NCBI GenBank assembly: GCA_964472545.1
Contig: CAYYNP010000025.1
Coordinates: 1 to 56,361, forward strand
DNA: 56,361 nt
Source: CAYYNP01 sp964472545
Lineage (GTDB): Bacteria > Planctomycetota > Planctomycetia > Pirellulales > Thermoguttaceae
Direction of reading: 5' to 3'
In this document: piece by piece, positions 32,814 to 43,097 of the stretch
Numbering within the stretch: position 1 is the stretch's first letter
Layout: the number at the start of each line of letters is the position of its first letter
Notes under the pieces: model-generated
Seen by the model: only the letters and a program-made list of their open reading frames with translations
The model's database searches: none
What the model was told of the DNA's origin: nothing
Program-made: the position numbers and the translations under genes

Positions 32814-33140
32814 TTACTCCAAAGCCACGCGGATGTGTGACATTCGCTTCTTGATGATCGTCGCCATGCCGCGTGCCCGTGGCCGCATCCGCCGAAACAT
32901 CGGGCCCCCGTCGACTCGCGCGTCGACCACGATCAGGTGAGTCAGGTTCGGCGCCCGGCGGTCCTCGGCGTTGGCCAAGGCGCTTCGCAACACCTTCTCC
33001 AACATTCGGGCGCCGCGGTTGGGCTGGTATCGCAAGACGTTCAAAGCCTCGTCGGCAAACTTGCCCCGGATCATGTCCGCCAAAGGACGGACCTTTCGGG
33101 CGCTGATCCGCGCGAACTTGTGCGTTGCTTCGTACGCCAT
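32814..33140 (-). CDS. rplV: 50S ribosomal protein L22
   Basis: A 108-residue protein lining the exit tunnel. RISARKVRPLADMIRGK and the C-terminal motif DGGPMFRRMRPRARGMATII, which forms the tunnel loop, are clear. It starts one base after the rpsS stop codon. Confidence 0.98.
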   Translation of the reverse strand: MAYEATHKFARISARKVRPLADMIRGKFADEALNVLRYQPNRGARMLEKVLRSALANAEDRRAPNLTHLIVVDARVDGGPMFRRMRPRARGMATIIKKRMSHIRVALE

Positions 33141-33141
33141 C

Positions 33142-33411
33142 TTATCGCTTGCCCTTCCCGCCGTGACCGCGGAACGTCCGCGTCGGGGCGAATTCTCCCA
33201 ACTTATGGCCCACCATCTCCTCGGTCACAAACACCTTCAAGTGGTTCTTGCCGTTGTGGACCATGAACGTGTGGCCCACGAACTCGGGCACCACCGTGCA
33301 CGCCCGAGCCCACGTCTTGATCGGCTCTTTGGTCCCCATGTCGTTGAGCTTGGCTACTTTGTAGTAGAGCTTCGGGTCAACGAAGGGGCCCTTCTTGCTT
33401 GATCTTCCCAT
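33142..33411 (-). CDS. rpsS: 30S ribosomal protein S19
   Basis: An 89-residue head protein: MGRSSKKGPFVDPKLYYKVA and the conserved VGHTFMVHNGKNHLKVFVTE, VGHKLGEFAPTRTFRGH. It is 22 bases after rplB and adjacent to rplV. Confidence 0.98.
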   Translation of the reverse strand: MGRSSKKGPFVDPKLYYKVAKLNDMGTKEPIKTWARACTVVPEFVGHTFMVHNGKNHLKVFVTEEMVGHKLGEFAPTRTFRGHGGKGKR

Positions 33412-33433
33412 GGTCGTCGCTTAAGTGTCGGGC

Positions 33434-34288
<855 letters not shown>

Positions 34289-34294
34289 GGTTAT

Positions 34295-34387
<93 letters not shown>

Positions 34388-34394
34388 ATACTCC

Positions 34395-34754
34395 CTAGAA
34401 GAAATTGATTCTGTCTTCCGAGTCCAAAGTCACCACGGCCTTTTTCCAGGCCTTGGTCGTTCCCCAGCGGAACTTCGTACGCCGGGGCTTTCCCTTGCGG
34501 TTCTGCGTGTTTACACGAACCACCTTCACGTCGAACAACTCCTCGACCGCCCGGCGAATTTCCTCTTTGCCGGCCATGCGGTTGACTTCAAAGGCGTACT
34601 GGTTGTACCGGCTCGCCTTGTGCATGCCCTTCTCGGTCACCAGCGGCCGCAACACGACCTGGTGCGGGTCCAAGTCCAACTTCGTCTTGGTGACGTCGTG
34701 CTCAGCCATCGCGGCGGCAGACATCCTCGTCTTTCGGCTCTTCTTCTGGACCAT
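34395..34754 (-). CDS. rplW: 50S ribosomal protein L23
   Basis: A 119-residue exit-site protein that docks trigger factor and SRP. The core is VVLRPLVTEKGMHKASRYNQ and ELFDVKVVRVNTQNRKGKPR. The first 25 residues (rich in Lys, Arg and Ala) extend beyond the E. coli form, and later ATG codons could be used. It lies 14 bases after rplD. Confidence 0.96.
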   Translation of the reverse strand: MVQKKSRKTRMSAAAMAEHDVTKTKLDLDPHQVVLRPLVTEKGMHKASRYNQYAFEVNRMAGKEEIRRAVEELFDVKVVRVNTQNRKGKPRRTKFRWGTTKAWKKAVVTLDSEDRINFF

Positions 34755-34768
34755 GCGACTGGCTCTCT

Positions 34769-35497
34769 CTACTCTTCGGCAACCGTATCTTCCGCGTCCG
34801 GCGCTTCGGCGGCCGACTCCTCCGAGACCGGCGCTTCGGCAATCGGCTCGCCCTGCGAATCCGGCTTTGCCGCTGCCGTCTTCTCGCGCAGGGCATCCAA
34901 GGCCGAGGTGGTCATCAGCAATCGCCGCGGACGCAACACGTCCAAGGTATTCAGGTCCGCCACCGGCAGCACCGACACCCCTTCCAGGTTGCGGATGCTC
35001 TTGTGTACGTTCACGTCGTGACCGGCCACCGCCACCAGCAGGGTGATCCCGTCGACCTTCAACGCCTTGAGGATCGCCGCCATCTCCCGAGTTTTCGGCT
35101 CGGAAAACGCCAACTCGTCGATCAACGTGATCTCGTCGTCGGCGATCCGCGAGGCCACGGCCATTCGGGTGGCCGTCCGCAGGGCCTTCTTCGGCAGGCG
35201 GTACGAGAAATCTCGCGGCCGCTTGGCGAAGATGTGCCCGCCGCCGGTCCGGATGCCACTGCGGCGCGAGCCGGCCCGGGCATTTCCGGTGCCCTTCTGG
35301 CGATACATCTTGTGGGTCGAACCGGCCACTTCTGAGCGGCTCTTCGTCTTGGCCGAGCCCTGACGCCGATTCGCCTGATACATCACCACCGCGTCGTGCA
35401 TCAACTGCTTGTTGATCTGCGGCGCGAGTTGGGCCGGATCGACCTCGTAGGTCCCAACCTCGGCTCCCGTCTTATCGTAAATGGGCAAACTGACCAT
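34769..35497 (-). CDS. rplD: 50S ribosomal protein L4 with acidic tail
   Basis: A 242-residue protein. The core has MYRQKGTGNARAGSRRSGIR, GGGHIFAKRPRDFSYRLPKK and DVLRPRRLLMTTSALDALRE. The last 25 residues form an acidic, alanine-rich tail (EAPVSEESAAEAPDAED) absent from E. coli L4. The ATG at 35497 starts MVSLPIYDKTGAEVG. In E. coli L4 regulates the S10 operon; the leader here is noted separately. Confidence 0.97.
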   Translation of the reverse strand: MVSLPIYDKTGAEVGTYEVDPAQLAPQINKQLMHDAVVMYQANRRQGSAKTKSRSEVAGSTHKMYRQKGTGNARAGSRRSGIRTGGGHIFAKRPRDFSYRLPKKALRTATRMAVASRIADDEITLIDELAFSEPKTREMAAILKALKVDGITLLVAVAGHDVNVHKSIRNLEGVSVLPVADLNTLDVLRPRRLLMTTSALDALREKTAAAKPDSQGEPIAEAPVSEESAAEAPDAEDTVAEE

Positions 35498-35552
35498 TGT
35501 TCGCTTCCCAGTAGCCCGCCCCCGAAGCCCCCGAATTTCCACCAACACTCCG

Positions 35553-36293
35553 CTATAACTTGTTCGTCTCTCGGATCATCACGTACCCGCCGTTAGGACC
35601 AGGTACGGCCCCACAAACGAGCAGCAATCCGTTGTCGATGTCGACTCGCACGACCTTCAAATTCCGGGCCGTACATCGGGCGTTGCCGTAGTGGCCGGCC
35701 ATCTTCTTGCCTTTGAACAGCCGGCTCGGGCTGGCGCTGCAACCGGTGCCGCCAAGATGGCGATGGCACTTCTTCACGCCGTGCGTGGCCCGCTGGCCGC
35801 GGAAGTTGTGACGCTTCATCACGCCCGCGGTGCCACGGCCCTTACTGGTGCCGATAACGTCAACGGCCTTGATCTCGATCTCGACCTTGCCGTCCTTGTC
35901 CTTCTCAAGCTTGCCTTCGTTGTCCTTCTTCAGGAAGCTCTCGACACCCAATTCCTGGCCGACTTCGTAGCCTTCGATCGAGCCGCGAAACTCGCGCACC
36001 AGCCGCTTGGGCTCGCATGCGGGCTTTTGGACCGGCTCGACCCCCGCCGCGGCGCGGCGGCGTTGACGCTTGCTATCGAGTTTGGCGACGTGGCCGCGTT
36101 GACTGCGGCTGGCAAGACGACGTGGTTTATCCAAGTACCCCAGTTGCACTGCTTCGTAGCCATCGCGCTGCTCGGTCTTGACCTGCAACACGTGACATGG
36201 GCCCGCCTGGATGACGGTGACCGGGATGACCTTGCCCGTCGGATCGTAGATCTGTGTCATCCCGACCTTGCGGCCGAGTAGTCCAACTGCCAT
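35553..36293 (-). CDS. rplC: 50S ribosomal protein L3
   Basis: A 246-residue early-assembly protein: GLLGRKVGMTQIYDPTGKVI at the N-terminus and GVMKRHNFRGQRATHGVKKC with the GSxGxxxxPSRxFKGKKMAG region near the C-terminus. It carries a lysine/glutamate-rich insertion (about 115-135, KKDNEGKLEKDKDGKVEIE). A 128-base gap separates it from rpsJ. Confidence 0.97.
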   Translation of the reverse strand: MAVGLLGRKVGMTQIYDPTGKVIPVTVIQAGPCHVLQVKTEQRDGYEAVQLGYLDKPRRLASRSQRGHVAKLDSKRQRRRAAAGVEPVQKPACEPKRLVREFRGSIEGYEVGQELGVESFLKKDNEGKLEKDKDGKVEIEIKAVDVIGTSKGRGTAGVMKRHNFRGQRATHGVKKCHRHLGGTGCSASPSRLFKGKKMAGHYGNARCTARNLKVVRVDIDNGLLLVCGAVPGPNGGYVMIRETNKL

Positions 36294-36421
36294 CGTTCTT
36301 ACCTTTTGTCCGTCACCGGGGGGGAATGTCCAGCCCTAGGCTGACTTTACCCCTCAGGTTTCCATCCATATATCTCTATGCAAGCGACCTGAGACGCCCG
36401 TCAGAAACTCTTTTGGCCCCT

Positions 36422-36751
36422 CTAATGCTGGCTGGTGGCCTTGATTTTGATGTCAACGCCGGCCGGCAAGCTGAGCTTGTTCAACGCCTCGATCGTCTTC
36501 GCCGTGGCCTGCATGATGTCGATCAGCCGCTTGTGCGTGCGGATCTCGAACTGCTGGCGGGCTTTCTTATCCACGTGCGGGCTGGACAAGACGGTGTAGC
36601 GTTCGATGCGCGTCGGCAGCGGAATTGGGCCGTGAACTACCGAACCGGTCCGTTTGGCGGTGTCGACAATCTCCACCGCGCTTTGATCGAGAATCGCGTG
36701 ATCGTACGCTTCCATCCGGATGCGAATGATCTCTTTCGTCTGACCGGCCAC
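36422..36751 (-). CDS. rpsJ: 30S ribosomal protein S10
   Basis: A 109-residue protein, also the NusE antitermination factor. IRIRMEAYDHAILDQSAVEI and GPIPLPTRIERYTVLSSPHV are diagnostic. The start is GTG, six bases after a GGAGG site. It is the first gene of the S10 operon on the - strand; neither rpsL, rpsG, fusA nor tuf lies upstream of it in this window. Confidence 0.98.
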   Translation of the reverse strand: MAGQTKEIIRIRMEAYDHAILDQSAVEIVDTAKRTGSVVHGPIPLPTRIERYTVLSSPHVDKKARQQFEIRTHKRLIDIMQATAKTIEALNKLSLPAGVDIKIKATSQH

Positions 36752-37259
36752 GGAAGTCCTCCGGGTTACCCCAATTCCAACTTGCCAATGAACTCCCCCA
36801 CCGTAGTAGCGGGGAACCTCAAAGACTAGCAGCTTTGCAAATCGCGGTCAACGGCCCAACGGCGAAAAACGCGAGAATCGCTGGATTCTCGCGCCAAAAC
36901 TCCCGTGCGGCCCCTCGACAAACGGCCCAACCGTTACGTATCGGCCAAAACACCATCTCGATTGAGCTGAGATTCCGCCAGGATTTCGTGAGGAAATTGG
37001 GAAACCGGCTGCGACTCGCCACGAGAACAGTGTTAGACACCCAAGCCAAAGGCCCAATGCGGCCAGCGGCTCCACGGGACCTACCACCACCTCCCGAGGC
37101 GATCAGCGTCCATGTCTTGCCTCTCCGAGGGCCTCGGGAGGTGGTCTTCTCATCCGCCCTTCTCGGCTTCAGCTCCCTGAACTTCGCCCATTCGCCCGAC
37201 CGGATCGGTCTTCCCGGCCCCCCCATTTCAGCGGGCACTGCGGCGGCCGGGACCGCAAT
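36752..37259. other. Leader region of the S10 operon / divergent intergenic DNA
   Basis: The 620-base gap between rpsJ and the next gene on the + strand holds no gene. It contains a short hairpin GCGAGAATC/GATTCTCGC (about 36871-36893). It also has a perfect 15-base inverted repeat, ACCACCTCCCGAGGC (37086-37100) and GCCTCGGGAGGTGGT (37131-37145). I could not place a convincing rpsJ promoter. Confidence 0.6.
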
Positions 37260-37288
37260 TTGCCGCTGCCGGCCGGATCTCGTAAAAT
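37260..37288 (+). promoter_or_regulatory. Sigma70-like promoter of the DUF1598-like gene
   Basis: TTGCCG (37260-37265) and TAAAAT (37283-37288) are spaced by 17 bases, 84 bases upstream of the start codon at 37372. The -10 box matches five of six consensus bases. Confidence 0.45.
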
Positions 37289-37371
37289 GACCAGGGCCTT
37301 CTGCGGCCACGCGGGCCGCAACGTCGCCCCTTGGGTTGTTCCAATCAGAACGGACGGGAAGGACGGGAACC

Positions 37372-39105
37372 ATGTCGAGGCTGTCAATGCCGGGGACTAC
37401 CCCTCGGATGCTGGGGTTTCTTGCGATCATCGCGCTTCTCGGGTGCCATTGGGCGGTTGCCGCCGAGGGTGCCGACGACAACGCACTGCTTCAGGCCCAG
37501 CTTGCCGCCGGCGAATTCGCTCCGGCAATGGCGGCGGCCAATGCGGCCGACGATCCGGCACGGCGCGATCGCTGGCTCGGCGAGATTGCCGCCGCCCAGG
37601 CCGCCGGCGGAGACCGCGGTGCCGCACTGCGAACCGCCGAGAGCATCGCCGACGACCGCAGCCGCTCCGAGTCCCTCTCGCAGGTTGTCGCGCAGCCGTG
37701 GGGCGGACGCGGCGGCGCGAATCAGGCCGACTTCGAGTCGTTGATCGAGCTGATCACCTCGACCGTTTCGCCCTTGTCTTGGGTCGACGCCGGAGGAGCC
37801 GGCTCGATCGAGGAATTCCCGACCGGCGTCTATGTCGATCCCGACGGCGTTTTGCGGCGAGTAGAGCAACGCGACGCTACCGGCACGCTCGACGCGCTGC
37901 GCACCGCCGCTGCGCGGGGCACCGGGCAAGACGACGTGCGGCGAACTTCGCCGCTGCGTAAGGTCTCACTGCCGCGGCTGGAAAAACACGCCCAACTTCG
38001 CTGGGCCGCCGGGCAGCCGCCGACCGACGCCATGCGGCATCTGGCCGGTTTGCAGCGCATCCAATACGTCTTCGTCTATCCGGACACGGGCGACTTGGTC
38101 CTGGCCGGGCCGGCCGGCGATTGGACGGCCGACGCAGAGAACCGTGCCGTCAGCACCGAAACGGGCCAGCCGGTGCTGCGGCTGGACGATCTGGTCGTCG
38201 TCTTTCGCCACGTCCACCACGCCAAGCACGCCCAGTTCGGATGCGCGATCACGCCCACCCAAGAGGCGTTGGCGCGAACCCAGGCCTTTCTCGGCCGGCC
38301 GGCCGGAAACCGCACCGGGAAGCCGTACCTGGAGCAACTCCGCGCGCAACTCGGCCGCCAGGAGATCGACGTCAACGGGCTCGACCCGCGCACGCGTGCC
38401 GCCCGGGTGATGGTCGAGGCCGACTATCACATGAAGCGGATCGGCATGGGGCTCGAGGAAGGCGTGCCGGGCGTGGTCAGTTATCTTGACCTGATCCGCG
38501 TCGGCCCGGGCCAATCGCCGCCGCCGATGGGCGTGCTCCGCTGGTGGTTCACGCTCGACTACGACGCGCTGTTGGCGGCCGAGAACCGCCAGGCGTTCGG
38601 TCTCCGCGGGCAAGGCGTGAAGGTGCTCAGCGAAAACGAACTACTCACCGCCCAGGGCCGCCGCGTCCACACGAACAAGTCGGAGCAACTCAATCGGCAG
38701 TTCGCCGAGAGCTTTACGAAGCAATTCGCGGCACTCTCCGGCAAGTATCCCGTCTACGCCGAGTTGCGAAACCTCTGCGACCTGGCACTGGTCGCCGCGC
38801 TAGTCCGCCAAGAGGGGTTGGCCGATCAGGTCGGCTGGCATCAGACGTTCTTCGGCGACCCGGAAGCCTACGCGGTGGAACTCGGCACGGCACCGAAATC
38901 GGTCGAGACGATTGCCAACCTCCGCCGCATCCGCTCGGGCACCAAGCTCCACACCATCTACGGCGTCAGCGGCGGGGTCGAAATCCGCCCCAACGCCTTG
39001 GTTACCGCCGATGCGATCGAGACGGATCGCTACGGCGCGCTGGCAACTCCTCAGTCGTCTGCCGCTCCCAACGACCAGCCGGCAGAGGCCTGGTGGTGGG
39101 ACTAG
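37372..39105 (+). CDS. Secreted DUF1598-like planctomycete protein
   Basis: A 577-residue protein. The start at 37372 gives an N-terminal signal (MLGFLAIIALLGCHWAVAAE), then an alanine-rich helical part (about 30-105). The conserved core from about 300 includes RAARVMVEADYHMKRIGMGL, GVLRWWFTLDYDALLAAENR and FTKQFAALSGKYPVYAELRN, which I associate with the planctomycete family DUF1598. No catalytic motif is evident and the function is unknown. The TAG stop codon coincides with the left TA of a MITE-like element. It is divergent from the S10 operon. Confidence 0.8.
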   Translation: MSRLSMPGTTPRMLGFLAIIALLGCHWAVAAEGADDNALLQAQLAAGEFAPAMAAANAADDPARRDRWLGEIAAAQAAGGDRGAALRTAESIADDRSRSESLSQVVAQPWGGRGGANQADFESLIELITSTVSPLSWVDAGGAGSIEEFPTGVYVDPDGVLRRVEQRDATGTLDALRTAAARGTGQDDVRRTSPLRKVSLPRLEKHAQLRWAAGQPPTDAMRHLAGLQRIQYVFVYPDTGDLVLAGPAGDWTADAENRAVSTETGQPVLRLDDLVVVFRHVHHAKHAQFGCAITPTQEALARTQAFLGRPAGNRTGKPYLEQLRAQLGRQEIDVNGLDPRTRAARVMVEADYHMKRIGMGLEEGVPGVVSYLDLIRVGPGQSPPPMGVLRWWFTLDYDALLAAENRQAFGLRGQGVKVLSENELLTAQGRRVHTNKSEQLNRQFAESFTKQFAALSGKYPVYAELRNLCDLALVAALVRQEGLADQVGWHQTFFGDPEAYAVELGTAPKSVETIANLRRIRSGTKLHTIYGVSGGVEIRPNALVTADAIETDRYGALATPQSSAAPNDQPAEAWWWD

Positions 39106-39229
39106 TGCTTGGTCAACATTCAAAAGCGGGGCGAGCATCCTGCTCGCCGTTCGTCCGGCAGCGTCAGACGCAGGCTGGAAGCTTACGCCACAAGAACCGC
39201 CACCCCAAAACTGAATGTTGACAAACCAC
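39105..39229. mobile_element. MITE-like element with terminal inverted repeats and TA target sites
   Basis: A 125-base element. Ends GTGCTTGGTCAACATTCA (from 39105) and the inverse of GTGGTTTGTCAACATTCA (to 39229) form imperfect terminal inverted repeats. Both ends are flanked by TA (39103-39104 and 39230-39231), within a CTAG on each side, as expected for Tc1/IS630-type insertion. The interior contains GGCGAGCATCCTGCTCGCC and no gene. Confidence 0.65.
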
Positions 39230-39328
39230 TAGCCACGGCGGCGCAAGTGACCAACGGCCCATTCTGCTAGGCCCTCCGGAAGACGCTACACACTTGCCCT
39301 ACATTCGCCCCTTTCTCGGGGTGACGTA

Positions 39329-39356
39329 TTGCAACACGCGGGGCCCCTGCTAAACT
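39329..39356 (+). promoter_or_regulatory. Weak sigma70-like promoter
   Basis: TTGCAA (39329-39334), 16-base spacer, TAAACT (39351-39356). Each box matches four of six consensus bases. It is 110 bases upstream of the start at 39467. Confidence 0.3.
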
Positions 39357-39466
39357 CGGGCACGAGGGATCTTGGCGCTGACCCCTGCGTGGGCCGCCGC
39401 TTCGACGCCCGATGGCTGCTCTCTGGGATGGCGGCGGCGAATTCGTCACGGTTTCGGGAGATCGAG

Positions 39467-42370
39467 ATGAGCATTGCGGTCGTTTGCGGCAGTTGTGGAA
39501 AGCGATACGCAGCACCGGAGAAGCTCGCGGGCAAGCAAGTCAAATGCCACCAATGTGGGGCTACCGTCGAAGTGCCCGCCGTCGAAGTGCCCGCCGTTGA
39601 GGCAGAGCCGGAGCCTCTCGAGCCGCTGGGCGACCCGTTCGCCGATATGCCGGAGGCCGACCTTACGGCCGGCGAGACGGTCTCTCGCGCGGCCACGCGA
39701 CCGCCCGGCCTCTGGGGATTCGTCCAAACCTACCGGCTGGAAGTTGCCGTGGGTGCGGTCGCCGTGCTGCTGATGCTTCTCTACGGGGTGGGCGGACGGT
39801 ACCAAGTCGCGACGGCGTTGGTGGTGGCCGCCGCGGCGATCATCCTCATCGGCCGTATTCGACGCAAACCGGAAGTCGAAATGCTGGTCGCCCGCATCAT
39901 CGGTTGCAGCGTCAGCGGGCTGCTATTCTTGGGGATGGTGATCGATTTGATTCGCGTCAAACGGGCCATCGGCGCTCTGCCGGAAGGAGACGAGAGTTTC
40001 GCTCTTCTGATTTTCGAAGCGTTTGTGGCCCTGACGGCTGTGGTGGTCGTGCTTTCGGTGGTCTGCTATCTGTGCGGGCGGTTTGGCTTCTTCAATACGC
40101 TTGGCTGGATGTACGTTTGCGTGATCGGGTTGATCCCCCTTGGCCTGGGGATGCTCTCCGACGCACCCGACGAATTGGACGCGGCCCGCGCCCAGACCCG
40201 ACTCCTTTGGCGCCGGCTATTCACGCAGGGGCCGGAAGATCCTCCCCAGCCGGCGGTGCCCCCGCGCGAGCGAGCAACCGGAAAGAGCAAGCCGGCCACC
40301 GTCACGCAGCCGCCCGCAACCCGAACGGAAAAGACGCCGGGGACGATCGACCAACCGCCGAAGGCGCCAATAGCGCCCGAACCGCTGCCCCCGAGGCAAT
40401 GGTCCGTCGTGCCCGATCCGGCCGCGCCGTCGCAGGCGCGCTTGGGTACCCAACCGATGCCGTTGGGCATCTTGCTGAGTAAGGTCGAACGCGTGCTCTT
40501 CTCCTCGGCCGAGGCGGGTCGCGCGGTCGTGATGAGTTCTCCGCCGAAGGGCGCCTCGAGGACAGGCAGCAGCGGCGCCTACTTGATCGACCAATACGAC
40601 CTGATCGGCCATCGGCACCTTGGCCGGTTCGCCGTGCCCGCCGGCTGCCGGTTGGTCGACGTCAGCCCGGACGGGGAGCGTCTGTTGCTGGTGGCCAAGA
40701 ACAACGTGGAGGTCTGGTCGCTGGCCACGGGGAAGCTGGCCCTGGATTGGCACATCTCGACCGACGCCACCTCGACGCACGGCTGGGCAGCATTCGTCGG
40801 GCCAGACCGCGTCGTCACGCTGCACTCTCGGCGGCTGGCTTTTTGGGCCTTGCCCGAGAGACGTCAAGTACACTCGATCGAAGGCGTCACCCACGCGGTG
40901 CTCAGCCCCGGCCGGAAGCAGTTGGCGGTATTCGAGTCGGGCGGCCGCCCTTGGCCCGGCAAGATCGTCGACGCGAGCACCGGTGAAGCGCTCGGCAGCT
41001 TGGCGCCCACGTCCGCGGGTTCGTTCAGCACGGGGCTGTGCGCCTTTAGCCGCGACGGCAGCCAACTCGCGGCGCTGAGCGGTGCGCGGCTGATTCTCTG
41101 GGACCTGCAGGACGGCCAGGTGACCGCCGAGATCAGTTCCGCCGCCGGCAGGCACAACCTGTCGTTCACGGGCGAGAAGTATCTGCTGCTCGACGGCCAA
41201 CTGATCGATCCCGGTCGGAAGGCCGTCGTCTGGCGCTATGCCTTTTCCGGGTCCGGACAAAGTTGGGACAAAGTGGCGGGCAGCCCGGACGGACGCGTCT
41301 GGCTGGCCGCTTCTCGATCGTCGAAAGAGTCGGCCTACCTGGGGCCGGTTCCGTTTCCCGATGCCGCGGCCGCTGCCCAATTGGCCGCGATGCCCGCCCG
41401 ATTTCAGGGCAACTCGAAGCTCTCGATTCAGAACCTGTTCGCCGGCGGCATGCTGCCGGGGCAGCCGCCGGGAGGTGTCGGAATCCCCGGCGTCGGCTTG
41501 CCGACCACGGCGGATGCCGACAACGCCGGTCGCGACTACGTCCGCAGCGAACACGTCGAAGTGATCGCCGGCGACGACGCGGCGCTGCTCGAGCGCGTGC
41601 GGTGGCTGCCGGCGGTCAATCGCCCGTCGATCGGGATCCGCTGGGGCATGGGCGTCCATCTGATCGGCGAAGAACAGCAGCCCGCCGTTACCACGCCGGA
41701 GCATCTGGTGACGGTTACCGGCCGGATCGGCCAAGGCGTCTACCTCGGGTTGCAGGGCTGGGCGTCAGAAGGTCGTTTCGGCAACTGGACTCCCAACAGC
41801 AAGGTCCCCACGCAACAGGTCGTCCTGCTTGGCGGCGGGAATCACGCCGGCCTGCTCACGGCCGCCAAGCGGCAGCAACTCGATATGCTGGTCACCATCT
41901 CCCGCAGCACGCGCGTGGTGGGTGTCGGCCGAAACGCCGAGATCTTGATGCGCGTTCGCATCAACGACGTCGCCGGCAAGCTGACACCGTGGACCTCCAC
42001 CTTGCTCAGCAGCACGGACGTCGTAGCCGGACAGCGAATGGGCAAAGATCTCACCGCGGAGTTGGTCACCGAAGTACTCCAAGAGGTAGGCCAGAACTAC
42101 GCGCTGAAGCCGTTGCCCGACGAGCGGCCGGAAGACGCCAAAGCCCGGCTGGCCGAATTCGACCCGGCGTCGTGCACCAGCAAGGACGAGTTGCTGCTGC
42201 ATCTGGTCGATCTGCGCTATTGCGCTGCGAAGAAACTGCTGGCCGCCGGCGAATTGACCGCGTTTTACGGTAAGGTCCTCGGTATCGGCAACGGACAGAG
42301 CCTCGTAAGCGGCGATCGGGCCGAGCGACAGAGCGCGCTCGAGCAATGGCTCGAATCTGGCGAGAACTAA
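39467..42370 (+). CDS. Zinc-ribbon, membrane and WD40-like propeller protein
   Basis: A 967-residue protein. The N-terminus has a zinc ribbon (C7, C10, C27, C30 in CGSCGKRY ... VKCHQCG). After a short repeated VEVPA linker, about four membrane helices follow (residues about 95-240: VAVGAVAVLLMLLYGV; AATAIILIGRI-like; GLLFLGMVIDLI; LTAVVVVLSVVCYLCG). Then comes a proline-rich linker and a large beta-propeller-like domain (for example RLVDVSPDGERLLLVAKNNV; FSRDGSQLAALSGARLILWD). The ATG follows GGGAG by seven bases. Such zinc-ribbon plus propeller proteins are common in planctomycetes with unknown roles. Confidence 0.82.
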   Translation: MSIAVVCGSCGKRYAAPEKLAGKQVKCHQCGATVEVPAVEVPAVEAEPEPLEPLGDPFADMPEADLTAGETVSRAATRPPGLWGFVQTYRLEVAVGAVAVLLMLLYGVGGRYQVATALVVAAAAIILIGRIRRKPEVEMLVARIIGCSVSGLLFLGMVIDLIRVKRAIGALPEGDESFALLIFEAFVALTAVVVVLSVVCYLCGRFGFFNTLGWMYVCVIGLIPLGLGMLSDAPDELDAARAQTRLLWRRLFTQGPEDPPQPAVPPRERATGKSKPATVTQPPATRTEKTPGTIDQPPKAPIAPEPLPPRQWSVVPDPAAPSQARLGTQPMPLGILLSKVERVLFSSAEAGRAVVMSSPPKGASRTGSSGAYLIDQYDLIGHRHLGRFAVPAGCRLVDVSPDGERLLLVAKNNVEVWSLATGKLALDWHISTDATSTHGWAAFVGPDRVVTLHSRRLAFWALPERRQVHSIEGVTHAVLSPGRKQLAVFESGGRPWPGKIVDASTGEALGSLAPTSAGSFSTGLCAFSRDGSQLAALSGARLILWDLQDGQVTAEISSAAGRHNLSFTGEKYLLLDGQLIDPGRKAVVWRYAFSGSGQSWDKVAGSPDGRVWLAASRSSKESAYLGPVPFPDAAAAAQLAAMPARFQGNSKLSIQNLFAGGMLPGQPPGGVGIPGVGLPTTADADNAGRDYVRSEHVEVIAGDDAALLERVRWLPAVNRPSIGIRWGMGVHLIGEEQQPAVTTPEHLVTVTGRIGQGVYLGLQGWASEGRFGNWTPNSKVPTQQVVLLGGGNHAGLLTAAKRQQLDMLVTISRSTRVVGVGRNAEILMRVRINDVAGKLTPWTSTLLSSTDVVAGQRMGKDLTAELVTEVLQEVGQNYALKPLPDERPEDAKARLAEFDPASCTSKDELLLHLVDLRYCAAKKLLAAGELTAFYGKVLGIGNGQSLVSGDRAERQSALEQWLESGEN

Positions 42371-42436
42371 GCGGTCCGCCCAATGCCGTTCAACGCGCGC
42401 CCTCTCGAAGTCAACGGTCGTCCATGGCCGATCGCC

Positions 42437-43042
42437 TCACACCTGCCTGACCACCCCCACCACGATCCCCAACACCCGCGCGTTCTTTACGTAGATCGGC
42501 TTCATACTCGAGTTGGCCGGCTCCAGGCGAATGCGGCGTTTTTCGGGATACCAGCGTTTCAGGGTCGCCTCGCCTTCGTCGGTCAGCGCGACGACGATCT
42601 GGCCTTTCTGGGCGGTTCGGCGTTTGCGAACGATCACATAGTCGCCGTCGGCAATCTGGTCTTCGATCATCGAGTCGCCGGAAACCTGTAGCACGAAGAG
42701 GTGCTTGTTTTCCGGATCGAACATCGCCGTGAAATCGACCCGTTCGTCCTGCTCGATCGCCTCATGCAGCACGCCGGCGGCAATTTGCCCCACCAACGGC
42801 AATCCCCGCATATAGGCCGGTTCGGTGGTGAGTTGGATCGCCCGCGACATGTTGGGCTCGCGGGTAATCAGCCCTTTCTTCTCCAGCGCCTTCAGGTGGC
42901 ATACTACCCCGTTGGGCGAACGGATGTCGAAACGTTCGCCGATCTCCCGCACGGTCGGCCCGTATCCGCGCCCACGGATCTTCTCGCGGATGAAATCGTA
43001 GACCGCTTTTTGCTTTTTGGTGACGTTTTCAAAGGGCTCCAT
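42437..43042 (-). CDS. lexA: LexA SOS repressor
   Basis: A 201-residue repressor-protease. Residues 1-72 form the winged helix (GYGPTVREIGERFDIRSPNG). The self-cleavage site is A89-G90 in IAAGVL, and the catalytic dyad is S124 (SGDSM) and K162 (EATLKRW). On DNA damage RecA triggers self-cleavage and SOS genes are released. The predicted promoter upstream has a near-perfect dyad exactly in its spacer, a candidate operator for autoregulation. It is convergent with the propeller gene. Confidence 0.97.
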   Translation of the reverse strand: MEPFENVTKKQKAVYDFIREKIRGRGYGPTVREIGERFDIRSPNGVVCHLKALEKKGLITREPNMSRAIQLTTEPAYMRGLPLVGQIAAGVLHEAIEQDERVDFTAMFDPENKHLFVLQVSGDSMIEDQIADGDYVIVRKRRTAQKGQIVVALTDEGEATLKRWYPEKRRIRLEPANSSMKPIYVKNARVLGIVVGVVRQV

Positions 43043-43097
43043 GCCGATCCCCTCTCTAGCGGGTTTCCGAACCGAGATAAATCAGACTCTACTCTAT

